In this document: piece by piece, positions 34,800 to 43,213 of the stretch | Layout: every line of letters begins with the position of its first letter | How positions within the stretch are numbered: position 1 is the stretch's first letter | From: UBA1926 sp036732005 | GTDB taxonomy: Bacteria; Planctomycetota; Phycisphaerae; Phycisphaerales; UBA1924 | DNA: 64,000 bases | Direction of reading: 5' to 3' | Assembly (NCBI GenBank): GCA_036732005.1 | Contig: DAINDF010000006.1 | Coordinates: 124,001 to 188,000, forward strand | The notes under the pieces: model-generated | Database searches by the model: none | What the model was told of the DNA's origin: nothing | The model's input: the letters and a program-made list of their open reading frames with translations, nothing else | Program-made: the position numbers and the translations under genes

Positions 34800-35435
34800 T
34801 CATCGCCTGCCCCGCCACCCCCAGCACAGCGCCGCCGCCGCGACGCTGCCCACGGTGTTGCTCACGAGGTCCCATCCCGTGTTGGTGTAGCCGCCCACGC
34901 CCGTCTCCGGGAGCGCCAGCGTCATCGCGAACTCGATGACCTCGTTGACCGCGCCGAGCCCCATGCCGACCAGGGCCGCGGGGATCGCCTGCCCCAGGCC
35001 CGGCTTCAAGTCCGTCCGCATGAACGCGACGATGGACTCCCACGCCGCGAGCGTCGCGCCGAAGAAGCCGAACGCGTGGACGACCTGGTCGTACCGGGGC
35101 AGCCAGGGGTGGAGGCGCACGCCGTACAGGACGGGCTTGGTCGCGTGCTCGTCGAGCATCCCCGAGGCCTCGGGGATGGCGACCGTGCCGCCGGCCATGT
35201 GCAGGACGGCCCACGCCGCGAGGCACCAGAGCGTGGGCACGCTCAGGTTGACGCGCCGGTGGAGCACCCAGACCAGCCCGATCTCAACGACGAGCGCCAC
35301 GGCGTAGAGCACGAACTCCGCGTTGCCCTGCCGCAGCGCGAGCCCGCACAGCCCGAGCAGCACGGGCCCGGCCGCGAGCACCAGAAGCCGGGGGAAGCCC
35401 GCGATCGACGGGCCCGATCTCGATGCGGCGACCAT
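34800..35435 (-). CDS. DUF2238-type membrane protein
   Basis: A 211-residue integral membrane protein with about six hydrophobic segments. Family-like features: HRRVNLSVPTLWCLAAWAVLH (quoted as VNLSVPTLWCLAAW), the charged LHPWLPRYDQVVHAFGFFGAT and GLGAVNEVIEFAM, and the final NTGWDLVSNTVGS. Similar YjdF-type proteins are poorly characterised. The start is set by the ATG at 35435, the only in-frame Met before the first helix. Confidence 0.78.
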   Translation of the reverse strand: MVAASRSGPSIAGFPRLLVLAAGPVLLGLCGLALRQGNAEFVLYAVALVVEIGLVWVLHRRVNLSVPTLWCLAAWAVLHMAGGTVAIPEASGMLDEHATKPVLYGVRLHPWLPRYDQVVHAFGFFGATLAAWESIVAFMRTDLKPGLGQAIPAALVGMGLGAVNEVIEFAMTLALPETGVGGYTNTGWDLVSNTVGSVAAAALCWGWRGRR

Positions 35436-35572
35436 GGCGGCTGAGTCTACCGGCGGTGGCCGCGCCGAGTCTGGGGGTGCGGGCGGCGTGATGCCCGCCG
35501 GCGTGGCGGCCGGTGGACCGAGCCCCGGCGGACCGTGAATCAAACCGGTCGGCTCGGCCAACTCGGCTCGGC

Positions 35573-36226
35573 TCAGCGCCGCCGGCGACCCGCGACCAGC
35601 CCGCCGAGGGCGAGCAGCGCCGCCGCGGAGGGCGTCGGGACGGCGTGCACCGCCAGGCCGAGCAGGTTGACCCGGCCCTGGCCCGCGCCGACATCCATCA
35701 GGAAGTCCTGCGTCGACGCGGTGGCGACCCAGTCGTAGGTCGCGAGCGTGGCCTGGGGGAGGCCGTTGAGGTCGTTGTCGGGGTTGTAGAAACTCGACCC
35801 GTCGGGGCCGACGAGGTTCACCGCGGCCCAGTCCCACGCGTGCCCGATGATGAGCTGCAGGCGGTACTGCTGCCCGACGACGAAGATGTCGCCGAACGAG
35901 ATCTCCTCGTCGGGCGTCCACTCGGCGATGCGGTGACCGGTGCCCATGAGGTTGGAGACCTCGGGCGATTCCGAGCCCGTCAGCCAGACCGTGTCGGCGT
36001 TGTTGGTGATGCGTGAGAGCATGGATTCATCGAGGCCGAACTCGATGCCGCCCACGGTCACCGCGGTCGCGCCCGCCCCCGCACCGGCGTTGGTCGCGAG
36101 GACCAGCGAGCCCTCGCTCTGCAGTTGGCTCTCCAGATCGGTGATGAACTGGGTCGACCAGACCCCCGCGGAGGCGGTCCCGGCCAGGGCCAGCGCCGCC
36201 AGCACGCCCGTTGTGTTCTTCGACAT
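35573..36226 (-). CDS. PEP-CTERM-type exported protein
   Basis: A 217-residue exported protein with a signal peptide (MSKNTTGVLAALALAGTASA) and a sorting-like tail VPTPSAAALLALGGLVAG followed by RRRR. The central domain is beta-rich and contains ITDLESQLQSEGSLVLAT and GHRIAEWTPDEEISFGDIF. Function is unknown; it is expected at the cell envelope. A good promoter (36299-36327) and an AGGGAG Shine-Dalgarno precede it. Confidence 0.8.
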   Translation of the reverse strand: MSKNTTGVLAALALAGTASAGVWSTQFITDLESQLQSEGSLVLATNAGAGAGATAVTVGGIEFGLDESMLSRITNNADTVWLTGSESPEVSNLMGTGHRIAEWTPDEEISFGDIFVVGQQYRLQLIIGHAWDWAAVNLVGPDGSSFYNPDNDLNGLPQATLATYDWVATASTQDFLMDVGAGQGRVNLLGLAVHAVPTPSAAALLALGGLVAGRRRR

Positions 36227-36298
36227 GTCTCGACTCCCTCTCCTGGTCTCCTCCAACGCGGCCTGCCAACAACGCCGGGCAGCGCCGCCGCGACTGTA

Positions 36299-36327
36299 GA
36301 AATACACGGGATTCTCGCGGAAGTCAA
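36299..36327 (-). promoter_or_regulatory. Sigma-70-type promoter of the PEP-CTERM gene
   Basis: On the minus strand TTGACT (36327-36322) and TATTTC (36304-36299) are separated by 17 bp. They lie in a local AT-rich patch about 70 bp upstream of the ATG at 36226. Confidence 0.65.
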
Positions 36328-36417
36328 GCGTTAAACTTGAGATCTCACAACGCTGCCCCGGGCCGGGCCGACCCGCGGTATCCTCCGCGGCCGGCGCTTC
36401 GCCGGGCGGAGATGCCG

Positions 36418-37209
36418 ATGACCACCCAGCCCCGAGCGCTCCCCGCGGACGGCCCTCGCGCCGCGAACACGATCGCCGATCATCTCGATCACTCTTTCCG
36501 GACCGTCCTCGCGACCGACGACGCGCTGGTGAGCCCGGTCTGCTTCCGCATCATCACGGGTGAGCCGAGCCCGTTCGGGAACCTCGCGGTGTTCGCGCGA
36601 TCGGCCACACCGGCCGATATCGCGCGCGACGCGGGCCCGTTGCGCTCCGAGGCATTCCCTTCGGCGGTTCTGTTCCTCGACGAGGGCACGCCGGAGCAGA
36701 TCGCGGCCGCGCGGGCGCTGGGGTTCGCGCCGGCCGAGTCGATGCCGCTGATGTCCGTCACGCCCGGGTCGCTCGCGGCGACGACGCTCCCCGAGGGGTA
36801 CGCCTGCCGCGAGGTCGGGGTCGACGACGCCGACGCGTGGGCGCGGGCGGTGTCCGACGGGTACGGGTTGCCGCTGCCGGTGGGCTCGCTGTTCGGCGTG
36901 GACCGCGGCACGGCCCGTTGCCCGGGCAAGGCGCGGTACTTCGCCGTCGAGCACGGCGGCCGGCTGGTCGCAACCTCGCTCGTTTACCTGCACGACGGGT
37001 TCGCGGGCATCTACGGCGTCGCGACGCTGCCGGAGCATCGGGGCAAGGGGTTGGGGGCGCACCTCACGGCCGAGCCGCTCCGGCGCGCATGGCAACTCGG
37101 ATATACGACGGGCCTTCTTCAGGCTTCGGAGATGGGCGCACCCGTGTACGCCCGCATCGGGTTCCGCACGCACGGGCACATGACGCTGCTCGCCCGCATG
37201 CCGGGCTGA
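36418..37209 (+). CDS. GNAT-family N-acetyltransferase
   Basis: A 263-residue protein with a two-part GNAT layout. Its C-terminal half has the acetyl-CoA loop in RGKGLGAHLTAEPLRRAW (about residue 205), a beta-strand YGVATLPEHRGKGLG (overlapping) and the acceptor strand GAPVYARIGFRTHGHMTLL. The N-terminal half (FGNLAVFARSATPADIARDA) is probably a degenerate or substrate-binding domain. The acceptor cannot be predicted. The ATG at 36418 is preferred over 36412 because GGAG lies 6 nt upstream of it. Confidence 0.83.
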   Translation: MTTQPRALPADGPRAANTIADHLDHSFRTVLATDDALVSPVCFRIITGEPSPFGNLAVFARSATPADIARDAGPLRSEAFPSAVLFLDEGTPEQIAAARALGFAPAESMPLMSVTPGSLAATTLPEGYACREVGVDDADAWARAVSDGYGLPLPVGSLFGVDRGTARCPGKARYFAVEHGGRLVATSLVYLHDGFAGIYGVATLPEHRGKGLGAHLTAEPLRRAWQLGYTTGLLQASEMGAPVYARIGFRTHGHMTLLARMPG

Positions 37210-37216
37210 GCGTCGC

Positions 37217-37621
37217 TCAGGCCGAGCCGGTGATCCTCGCCACATGGAGCGTGTCGGCGTGCTGCTGGAAGCCGACGACCTTGCCGTCCTTGAGGCGCCA
37301 GATATGGGCGATCTGGGTGTCCTGGGCTCGCCCGGTCGCCTTGTAGACGCCCGTGTAGCGTCCCAGCGCGACCACCGTGTCACCCGCGTCGAGGATCTCC
37401 TCGATATTGACCCTGAAGCCATCCCACTCGCTGCCGCACCGGGCGAAAACACCCTCGAGCACGGCCTGGGGCCCGATGTACGGGTTGCCGTCGGCGTAGG
37501 GGAAGTTCTCCGCCTCGTTCCAGACAATGTCCGGGCTCATTCGGCCCAGCACCCCGGGCACATCCCCTGAGGAGAACGCGCTGTAGAGATCGCGGATGAA
37601 ATCGGCGTGGGACTTCGACAC
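37217..37621 (-). CDS. SnoaL/NTF2-like protein
   Basis: A 134-residue protein with the NTF2-like cone fold (SnoaL-like, ketosteroid isomerase relatives). Motifs: IRDLYSAFSSGDVPGVLGRM at the start, DIVWNEAENFPY, GPQAVLEGVFARC, GDTVVALGRYTGVYKATGR and IWRLKDGKVVGFQQHAD. It could be an enzyme or a ligand-binding protein; no catalytic Asp/His set is certain. A GTG start is supported by AAGGAGG 7 nt upstream. It lies 23 bp downstream of a second NTF2-like gene, so the two are probably co-transcribed. Confidence 0.8.
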   Translation of the reverse strand: MSKSHADFIRDLYSAFSSGDVPGVLGRMSPDIVWNEAENFPYADGNPYIGPQAVLEGVFARCGSEWDGFRVNIEEILDAGDTVVALGRYTGVYKATGRAQDTQIAHIWRLKDGKVVGFQQHADTLHVARITGSA

Positions 37622-37644
37622 CCCGCGCCCTCCTTGGTTGCGAG

Positions 37645-38139
37645 CTATTGCGGCGGAAGATCGGAATTCCACGCGTCCCGGGCGACGCGCCACACACCGT
37701 CGGCCTCGCGGCGGTAGATGTTGATGCCCTTGCCCGTGTCGCGGAGAGCTGGGCCGCCGTCCTTCGCGGTGTCGTTCTCCACATAGGCGTACTGCTCGAT
37801 CGCCCAGCCGTCGGCGACGATGAGTTCGAGCGAGGTCTTCTCCCAATGAACTCGGTACGCCTCGAGGTACGGCGCGGCCCACTCACGCACCGCCTGCTTG
37901 CCGACAAGCCGCGGCGTGTTCGGCGCCATGAACACCACATCCTCGGTGAGCATGCCGAGGAATGTCTCGAGATCGTTGGAGTTGATCGCCTCGACATACG
38001 CCTCGTGAGCCCGAACGGCCGACTCATCGGCGGGAGCCGCACGGACGCAGCCCCCGCCGTGGCAGGCGCACCCAGTGAGCACCGCCGAGGTGGCCGCCGA
38101 GAGCCCAATCAGGATGGAGACGCGGATGGAAGCGTTCAT
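37645..38139 (-). CDS. NTF2-like lipoprotein
   Basis: A 164-residue lipoprotein: signal MNASIRVSILIGLSAATSAV, then LTGC (Cys24), followed by a Cys/Gly-rich stretch. The rest is an NTF2-like domain: AHEAYVEAINSNDLETFLGM, LTEDVVFMAPNTPRLVGKQ, ELIVADGWAIEQYAY and INIYRREADGVWRVARDAW. It is probably exported and membrane-anchored, while its neighbour is cytoplasmic. The pair may have arisen by duplication. A modest AAAGGG Shine-Dalgarno precedes it. Confidence 0.78.
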   Translation of the reverse strand: MNASIRVSILIGLSAATSAVLTGCACHGGGCVRAAPADESAVRAHEAYVEAINSNDLETFLGMLTEDVVFMAPNTPRLVGKQAVREWAAPYLEAYRVHWEKTSLELIVADGWAIEQYAYVENDTAKDGGPALRDTGKGINIYRREADGVWRVARDAWNSDLPPQ

Positions 38140-38439
38140 CGTGTGGCCCTTTCGTGGACGCGCCGGGCCGAAGTCTCGGCTTTGGGGGGGGCACAAACCG
38201 GCTCGCCGAGCGAGGGCCGGGTCAGCCTACCCGTCCGCGCCCCCGCCCGCGCGGCCAGCGGCGGGCGGGCTGTCCCGCCGCGGCAAGGAGCCTGGCGGGC
38301 GGGTCTCGCCAAGGGCGCTCCGGGCACATTCCGCCGACGGCCGACCCCCGATCGCCCGCCGAATCGACGCCCCGCGGCCGGAGAACGGGGGGAATCGGGC
38401 CGATAGGATTCCCCGGACTCCGAATTGGAAAGGGTGTGT
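38140..38439. other. Leader region of the aminotransferase-agmatinase genes
   Basis: A 300-bp gap with no gene. It includes a Pro/Gly-rich GC stretch and, 26 bp before the ATG at 38440, a perfect inverted repeat listed separately. Confidence 0.4.
38389..38414 (+). promoter_or_regulatory. Inverted repeat upstream of the aminotransferase gene
   Basis: GGGGAATC (38389-38396) and GATTCCCC (38407-38414) form a perfect 8-bp inverted repeat with a 10-bp spacer, just before the Shine-Dalgarno. It could be an operator or an RNA hairpin. Confidence 0.35.
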
Positions 38440-39885
38440 ATGACGCAGGCCGTGGCCCATGAGCAGACCGTCGGCGCCGAACTGGCGCACAACGAGACCA
38501 TCCGCCGCTCGATCGACGCGATCGTCGGGGAGGTTGTTTCGGCGTCGGCCCGGATCACCGAGGTCCGCGGCCCGCGGGAGGGCCTGACCCAGTCGTACGA
38601 GGACTACCTCAAGAAGATCGCGGCGACACGGGGCAGGCCGCTCTTCTTCCCCTATGTCGGCTCGGGCGCCGGCAACCGGATCCTCGTCGAACTCGACGAC
38701 GGCTCGGTCAAGTACGACATGGTCGGCGGCATCGGGTACACCCCGCTCGGGCACGCCCACCCGGAGTTGATCCGCGCGGCCCTTGGCGCGTGCGTGGAGG
38801 ACAACCTCAAGCACGGGCACCTCCAGGCGACCAGGCCCCTGTACGATTTCTCGGACAAGATCCTGACGCTCGCAAAGCGCAAGAGCCGCCTCGAGCACGC
38901 GTTCGTCTCCGCGGGCGGCGCGATGGCGAACGAGAACGCGCTGAAGATCTGCTATCAGAAGCACGCCCCGGCGAACCGGGTGATCGCGTTCAAGCACTGC
39001 TTCATGGGGCGCACCGTGACGATGTGCCAGATCGGCGACTCGGCCGCCTACCGGCAGGGCGTGCCGCTCTCGACGCTTGTCGATTACATGGGCTTCTGGA
39101 ACGCCGACGCCGCCCGCAAGCTGGGGGGCGACAAGGCCCTGATCGAGCACGAGTGCTGGCGCCTCCAGCAGCTCTTTGATCGCTACCCCCGCCAGCACGC
39201 CTGCTTCATCTTCGAGCTCGTGCAGGGCGAGGGCGGGTTCACCACCGCGCCCCGGGAGTTCTTCGCCTCGCTCATGGAACTCTGCAAGAAGAACGGCGTG
39301 GCGGTCTGGGCCGACGAGGTGCAGTCCTTCGGGCGCACCACCGAGATGTTCGCCTTCGAGATGCTCGACCTGGGCGACTATGTCGATATCGTCACCGTCG
39401 GAAAGTCCACCCAGGCCTGCGTGACGCTCTACACCGCCGAGTACAACCCCAAGCCCGGCCTGCTCAGCGGCACCTTCACCGGGGCGACCCCCGAGTTCGC
39501 CGTCGGCAAGCGCGTGCTCGAGATCCTTGAATCCTCGGGCCTGTACGGCCCCAACGGAAAGGCCGCTCAGCACCACAAGGCCTTCCGCGACCAGGTCTCG
39601 GCCCTGAAGGCGAAGCACCCCGACTGGTTCCCCGAGGTCCCGTTCGTGGACGGCATCGCGGGCGGCGTGGGCGGCATGATGCGCTTCACCCCGTTCGGCG
39701 GCGAGAAGGAGAAGCTGATGAAGGCGACCAAGGCTCTCTTCGACGAGGGCGTGATCACCTTCTACAACGGGCACGGGCCGTACCATGTCCGCTTCCTCCC
39801 GCCGTTCGCCGTCATGGAGATGTCGGACTGGCCGAAGGTGTTCGCGGTGGTGGAGCGGGCCCTCGCGAAGGTGGCCGCGGGATGA
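38440..39885 (+). CDS. Class III PLP-dependent aminotransferase
   Basis: A 481-residue fold-type I, class III aminotransferase. Motifs: YDMVGGIGYTPLGHAHPELI near residue 100, AFVSAGGAMANENALKICYQ, FIFELVQGEGGFTTAP, AVWADEVQSFGRTTEMFAFE, and VTVGKSTQACVTL with the PLP-binding Lys. Class III enzymes act on omega-amino groups (acetylornithine, GABA, beta-alanine, lysine). It is followed after 33 bp by an agmatinase gene, so a role in arginine or polyamine catabolism is likely, with a putrescine- or GABA-like substrate; this is inference. GGAAAGG precedes the ATG. Confidence 0.86.
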   Translation: MTQAVAHEQTVGAELAHNETIRRSIDAIVGEVVSASARITEVRGPREGLTQSYEDYLKKIAATRGRPLFFPYVGSGAGNRILVELDDGSVKYDMVGGIGYTPLGHAHPELIRAALGACVEDNLKHGHLQATRPLYDFSDKILTLAKRKSRLEHAFVSAGGAMANENALKICYQKHAPANRVIAFKHCFMGRTVTMCQIGDSAAYRQGVPLSTLVDYMGFWNADAARKLGGDKALIEHECWRLQQLFDRYPRQHACFIFELVQGEGGFTTAPREFFASLMELCKKNGVAVWADEVQSFGRTTEMFAFEMLDLGDYVDIVTVGKSTQACVTLYTAEYNPKPGLLSGTFTGATPEFAVGKRVLEILESSGLYGPNGKAAQHHKAFRDQVSALKAKHPDWFPEVPFVDGIAGGVGGMMRFTPFGGEKEKLMKATKALFDEGVITFYNGHGPYHVRFLPPFAVMEMSDWPKVFAVVERALAKVAAG

Positions 39886-39918
39886 CGACCCCCGGGCCCC
39901 GCCCGGTATGATCGCCCC

Positions 39919-40881
39919 ATGCCAACACGACTCCCCGACGCGCGCACGACGCCCCGGTACGCCGGCCTCTGCACCTTCGGCCGCTACCCCAGGCTCGAAG
40001 ACCTGCCCGCCGACGCGGCCCCCGCGGACTGGCTCGTCTACGGCGTGCCCTACGACACCGGCGTGACCTACCGCCCCGGGGCCCGGTTCGGCCCGCGCGC
40101 GATCCGCGACGCCTCGCAGTACCTCAAACGCTACTCGATCGCGCACCGGGTCGATGTGTGCGAGGTGCTCTCGCTCGCCGACGCCGGGGACGCCCCGGTC
40201 GGCACGCCCTACAGCACCAGGCAGACGCTCGACGCGGTGGCCGAGTTCGCCGCGGGACTGGGCCACCCCGCGCGATCGCGGCTGCTCGCCCTCGGGGGCG
40301 ACCACTCGATCGCCTACGCCAACATCAAGGCGACCTGGCGCCGCCTCGGCTCGCCCCGGGGCGGGCTCGCGCTGCTGCACTTCGACAGCCATCTGGACAC
40401 CGTCGACACCGTCTGGGGCGACAAGTACTCCCACGCCTCGCCGTTCATCCGCCTGATCGAGGAGGGCGTGGTCGACCCCCGCGCCATGCTCTCGGTGGGC
40501 ATCAAGGGCCCGCTCAACACCGCGAAGGACCTCGACTACGCCCGCGAACACGGCGTCCGCATCCTGACCTATGAAGACTGGCGCGAGGAGGGCATGCGCC
40601 CGATCCACGACTTCGTCGCCGAGTTGAAGCAGCGTCCGGCCTACCTGACTTTCGACATCGACTGCGTCGACCCCGCGTTCGCGCCGGGAACCGGAACGCC
40701 CTCCGTCGGCGGGTTCACTTCCCACGAGGCGCTCGCCCTCGTGCGCGCGTGCAAGGGCGCCGCGATCGCGGGCGCGGATGTCGTCGAGGTGCTGCCCGAC
40801 CGCGATGTCGCGCAGAACACCGCCCTGCTCGCCGCCCATGTCGCGTTCGAGGTGCTCTGCCTCGCGGCGATCGCCCGATAA
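39919..40881 (+). CDS. Agmatinase/arginase-family ureohydrolase
   Basis: A 320-residue ureohydrolase, probably agmatinase, which splits agmatine into putrescine and urea. Mn-binding motifs are LLALGGDHSIAYA, LLHFDSHLDT (the usual DAHxD has Ser in place of Ala) and YLTFDIDCVDPAFAPGTGTP. RPGARFGPRAIRDAS and GFTSHEALALVRAC are also typical. Arginase, formiminoglutamase or guanidinobutyrase activity cannot be excluded from sequence. It lies 33 bp after the aminotransferase, so co-transcription is likely. Confidence 0.86.
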   Translation: MPTRLPDARTTPRYAGLCTFGRYPRLEDLPADAAPADWLVYGVPYDTGVTYRPGARFGPRAIRDASQYLKRYSIAHRVDVCEVLSLADAGDAPVGTPYSTRQTLDAVAEFAAGLGHPARSRLLALGGDHSIAYANIKATWRRLGSPRGGLALLHFDSHLDTVDTVWGDKYSHASPFIRLIEEGVVDPRAMLSVGIKGPLNTAKDLDYAREHGVRILTYEDWREEGMRPIHDFVAELKQRPAYLTFDIDCVDPAFAPGTGTPSVGGFTSHEALALVRACKGAAIAGADVVEVLPDRDVAQNTALLAAHVAFEVLCLAAIAR

Positions 40882-40935
40882 CCGCCCCGTCGTCGAGGGA
40901 ACCGAGCCGGCGGGCCCGATTCGGCAGCGCGGTCG

Positions 40936-40965
40936 TTGACGAGGCCCCGTACGGCCAACTAGTCT
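40936..40965 (+). promoter_or_regulatory. Promoter of the dockerin protein at 41007
   Basis: TTGACG (40936-40941) and TAGTCT (40960-40965) are separated by 18 bp. The start site would be about 30 bp before the ATG, which has an AAGGAGAAGTG Shine-Dalgarno. Confidence 0.5.
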
Positions 40966-41006
40966 CGCTTGCTCGTGGGACGGGTTGCCTCGCGGAAGGA
41001 GAAGTG

Positions 41007-41978
41007 ATGCGTGTTGCGGCGTTGTCGATGATCGCGTGGGCCGGGCTGTTCACCGGGAGCGTGTCGGGCTCGATCGGTCTGGTCTCCAGTTTCGATCCGC
41101 CCGAAGGGGGCTCGATCAACTCGATCGCCTTCGACCACACCGCCGACGAGGTGTATGTCCACTTCAATTTCTCGCCCGTCTACCACATCTACGACCGCAA
41201 CGGCGCCTTCCTGCGGACCCTCCCCATCGCGCCCGCGACGGGCAACGACGACGACATCGATTTCCTGACCGCCCCGGCGGTGATCAACGGGGTCGCCGTT
41301 CCCGCCGGGACGCTGCTCTCGTTCGCGAACGAATTCGACCCGCCGCGCCTCGACGCGATCGACAAGTCGAACGGGCAGATCCTCGCGACGGCGCTGTTCG
41401 ACGGCAACGCGATCGGGCAATGGGTCGGCGGGGCGGAGGCCGCGGGCCTCGGCGGATTTGTCGCGGTGGACTGGTCCCGGGACTACTTCCAGGTGCTCGA
41501 CGCGGACTCGGGGGCGATCGTCGAGGAGCACCGCGTGTGGCCCTCCGGCTCGCCCGAGTTCGACATTTACTACGGCGATGTCGATGTGCTCAACGCCGAC
41601 GGGAACCTCTATTTCGTGAGCAGCTCGCAGGACCGGATCCGCGCGATGTCGCCGGACGGTGAGTGGGGGGGCGATTTCGAACTCGCCCCGCTGGGCGTCT
41701 CCGGCATGGCGGGGATCGCCTTCGACGACGGGCGGGGCGAGGCATGGATCGGCAGCCAGAACGGCACGGTCTACCTCCTCAACGGATTCCCCCCGCCCGG
41801 CTGCGTGATCGCGGACCTCGCGCCCCCGCTCAACATCCTCGACCTCGACGATGTGGTCGGGTTCGCCAACGCCTTCACGGGCGGCCAGGCGGTGGCGGAC
41901 CTCGCCCCCCCCTTCGGCCTGCTCGACCTGCGGGACATCACCGCGTTCGTCGCCGCGTTTCTTGCCGGCTGCCCGTAG
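41007..41978 (+). CDS. Secreted beta-propeller protein with GC-type dockerin tail
   Basis: A 323-residue exported protein with a signal peptide (MRVAALSMIAWAGLFTGSVSG). The body shows repeated blades of a beta-propeller, such as INSIAFDHTADEVYVHFNFS, YFQVLDADSGAIVEEH, NLYFVSSSQDRIRAMSPDG and GIAFDDGRGEAWIGSQNG. The C-terminal tail has NILDLDDVVGFANAFTGG and FGLLDLRDITAFVAAFLAGC, ending GCP, so it is anchored like the proteins at 12313 and 25695. Ligand unknown. A good Shine-Dalgarno precedes the ATG. Confidence 0.82.
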   Translation: MRVAALSMIAWAGLFTGSVSGSIGLVSSFDPPEGGSINSIAFDHTADEVYVHFNFSPVYHIYDRNGAFLRTLPIAPATGNDDDIDFLTAPAVINGVAVPAGTLLSFANEFDPPRLDAIDKSNGQILATALFDGNAIGQWVGGAEAAGLGGFVAVDWSRDYFQVLDADSGAIVEEHRVWPSGSPEFDIYYGDVDVLNADGNLYFVSSSQDRIRAMSPDGEWGGDFELAPLGVSGMAGIAFDDGRGEAWIGSQNGTVYLLNGFPPPGCVIADLAPPLNILDLDDVVGFANAFTGGQAVADLAPPFGLLDLRDITAFVAAFLAGCP

Positions 41979-42102
41979 AAATTCGCGGCACCCGCCCTCG
42001 CGCGTCAGACACCCGCGGCCCGTCCAGGAACCATCGTGGCTCCGGCTGCCGGGCCCGCCCCGTCCCGCAAGCCCTCCCGCCCCGCCCGTCTACCATCGCG
42101 GG

Positions 42103-43200
42103 ATGACCGAGAAGCGAACCCCCGCGCCCGAGCTCCCGCCGCAGCGATACAAGTGGACCCTCATCCGCGCGGGGCGGTTCCTGCTCGACGGGGGCGGCAT
42201 GTTCGGCGTCATCCCACGCACCGTCTGGACCCGCTTCGCCCAGCCCGATGATCGCAACCGCATCGCGCTGAGCCACAACTGCATCCTGCTCGAGGCCGCC
42301 GGCACCGCCGAAGGCGGGCCCCCCGACATCAACCCGGCCACCGGCAGGCCTCGCAGATACCTCATCGAGGCGGGCACCGGCGACAAACTCGACGCCAAAA
42401 TGGCCGACATCTTCGGCCTCGACGGCCGCACGGTCGAGACCGCGGTCATCGAGGCGGGAGTCGACCCCGCCGAGCTCGACGCGACGATCGTCACCCACCT
42501 TCACTTCGACCACGCCGGCGGGCTGACCCGACGCGTCCGCGAGGGCGAGGAGCCCGACTGGGTCGCGACCAAGCCCGGCGCCGCCAGCGGCGATGAGCCC
42601 CGCGTCAAGTTCACATTCCCCAACGCCGAGCTGATCGTCCAGAAACGCGAATGGCTCGACGCAAGGGCCAACGACTCGGTCATGACCAGGACCTACTACC
42701 GCGACCACATCCTGCCCTTCGAGGACGAATCGCTCGACCTCCCAGGGCGCCGCCCCCGCCTCCGCCAGGTCGAGAGCGAAAGGCCCTTCCCCCTCAACCG
42801 AAAGCCCGGCCGCGACGAGATGCCCAAGGGCCCCGTGACCGACCGCATGAGCCAGGTCCTCGCGGGCGTCCGCGTCTTCCTTGTCCCGGGTCACACCTGG
42901 GGGCAGCAGGCCGTCTGCTTCGAGGACACCGCCGGACGCACCGTGGTCTTCACCCCCGATGTCATGCCCACCGCGTGGCACGCCGGGGCGGCCTTCAGCC
43001 TCGCGTACGATGTCGAGCCCTACACGAGCATGATCTCCAAGCACTGGTTCCTGCACGAGGCCGCCGAGCGAGACTGGCTGCTCGTGCTCGACCACGAGCC
43101 GGGCAACCCGTGCGTCCGGGTCCGCCGCGCCGAAAAGGGCTGGTTCGAACTCGAGCCCGACGCCGCCGCGGCCCGCGACGCGGGCGTCAACCTCGGCTAG
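42103..43200 (+). CDS. Metallo-beta-lactamase fold hydrolase
   Basis: A 365-residue hydrolase with the zinc motif VTHLHFDHAGGLTRR (HxHxDH near residue 130) and further ligands in LVPGHTWGQQAVCFE and VLDHEPGN. RYLIEAGTGDKLDAK is the usual strand before the motif. The insertion LVPGHTWG suggests a quorum-quenching or glyoxalase-like subfamily, but the substrate cannot be told. The sequence before the start is weakly matched to a Shine-Dalgarno. It precedes a convergent isomerase gene. Confidence 0.85.
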   Translation: MTEKRTPAPELPPQRYKWTLIRAGRFLLDGGGMFGVIPRTVWTRFAQPDDRNRIALSHNCILLEAAGTAEGGPPDINPATGRPRRYLIEAGTGDKLDAKMADIFGLDGRTVETAVIEAGVDPAELDATIVTHLHFDHAGGLTRRVREGEEPDWVATKPGAASGDEPRVKFTFPNAELIVQKREWLDARANDSVMTRTYYRDHILPFEDESLDLPGRRPRLRQVESERPFPLNRKPGRDEMPKGPVTDRMSQVLAGVRVFLVPGHTWGQQAVCFEDTAGRTVVFTPDVMPTAWHAGAAFSLAYDVEPYTSMISKHWFLHEAAERDWLLVLDHEPGNPCVRVRRAEKGWFELEPDAAAARDAGVNLG

Positions 43201-43213
43201 CGCCCCGCGCCGG

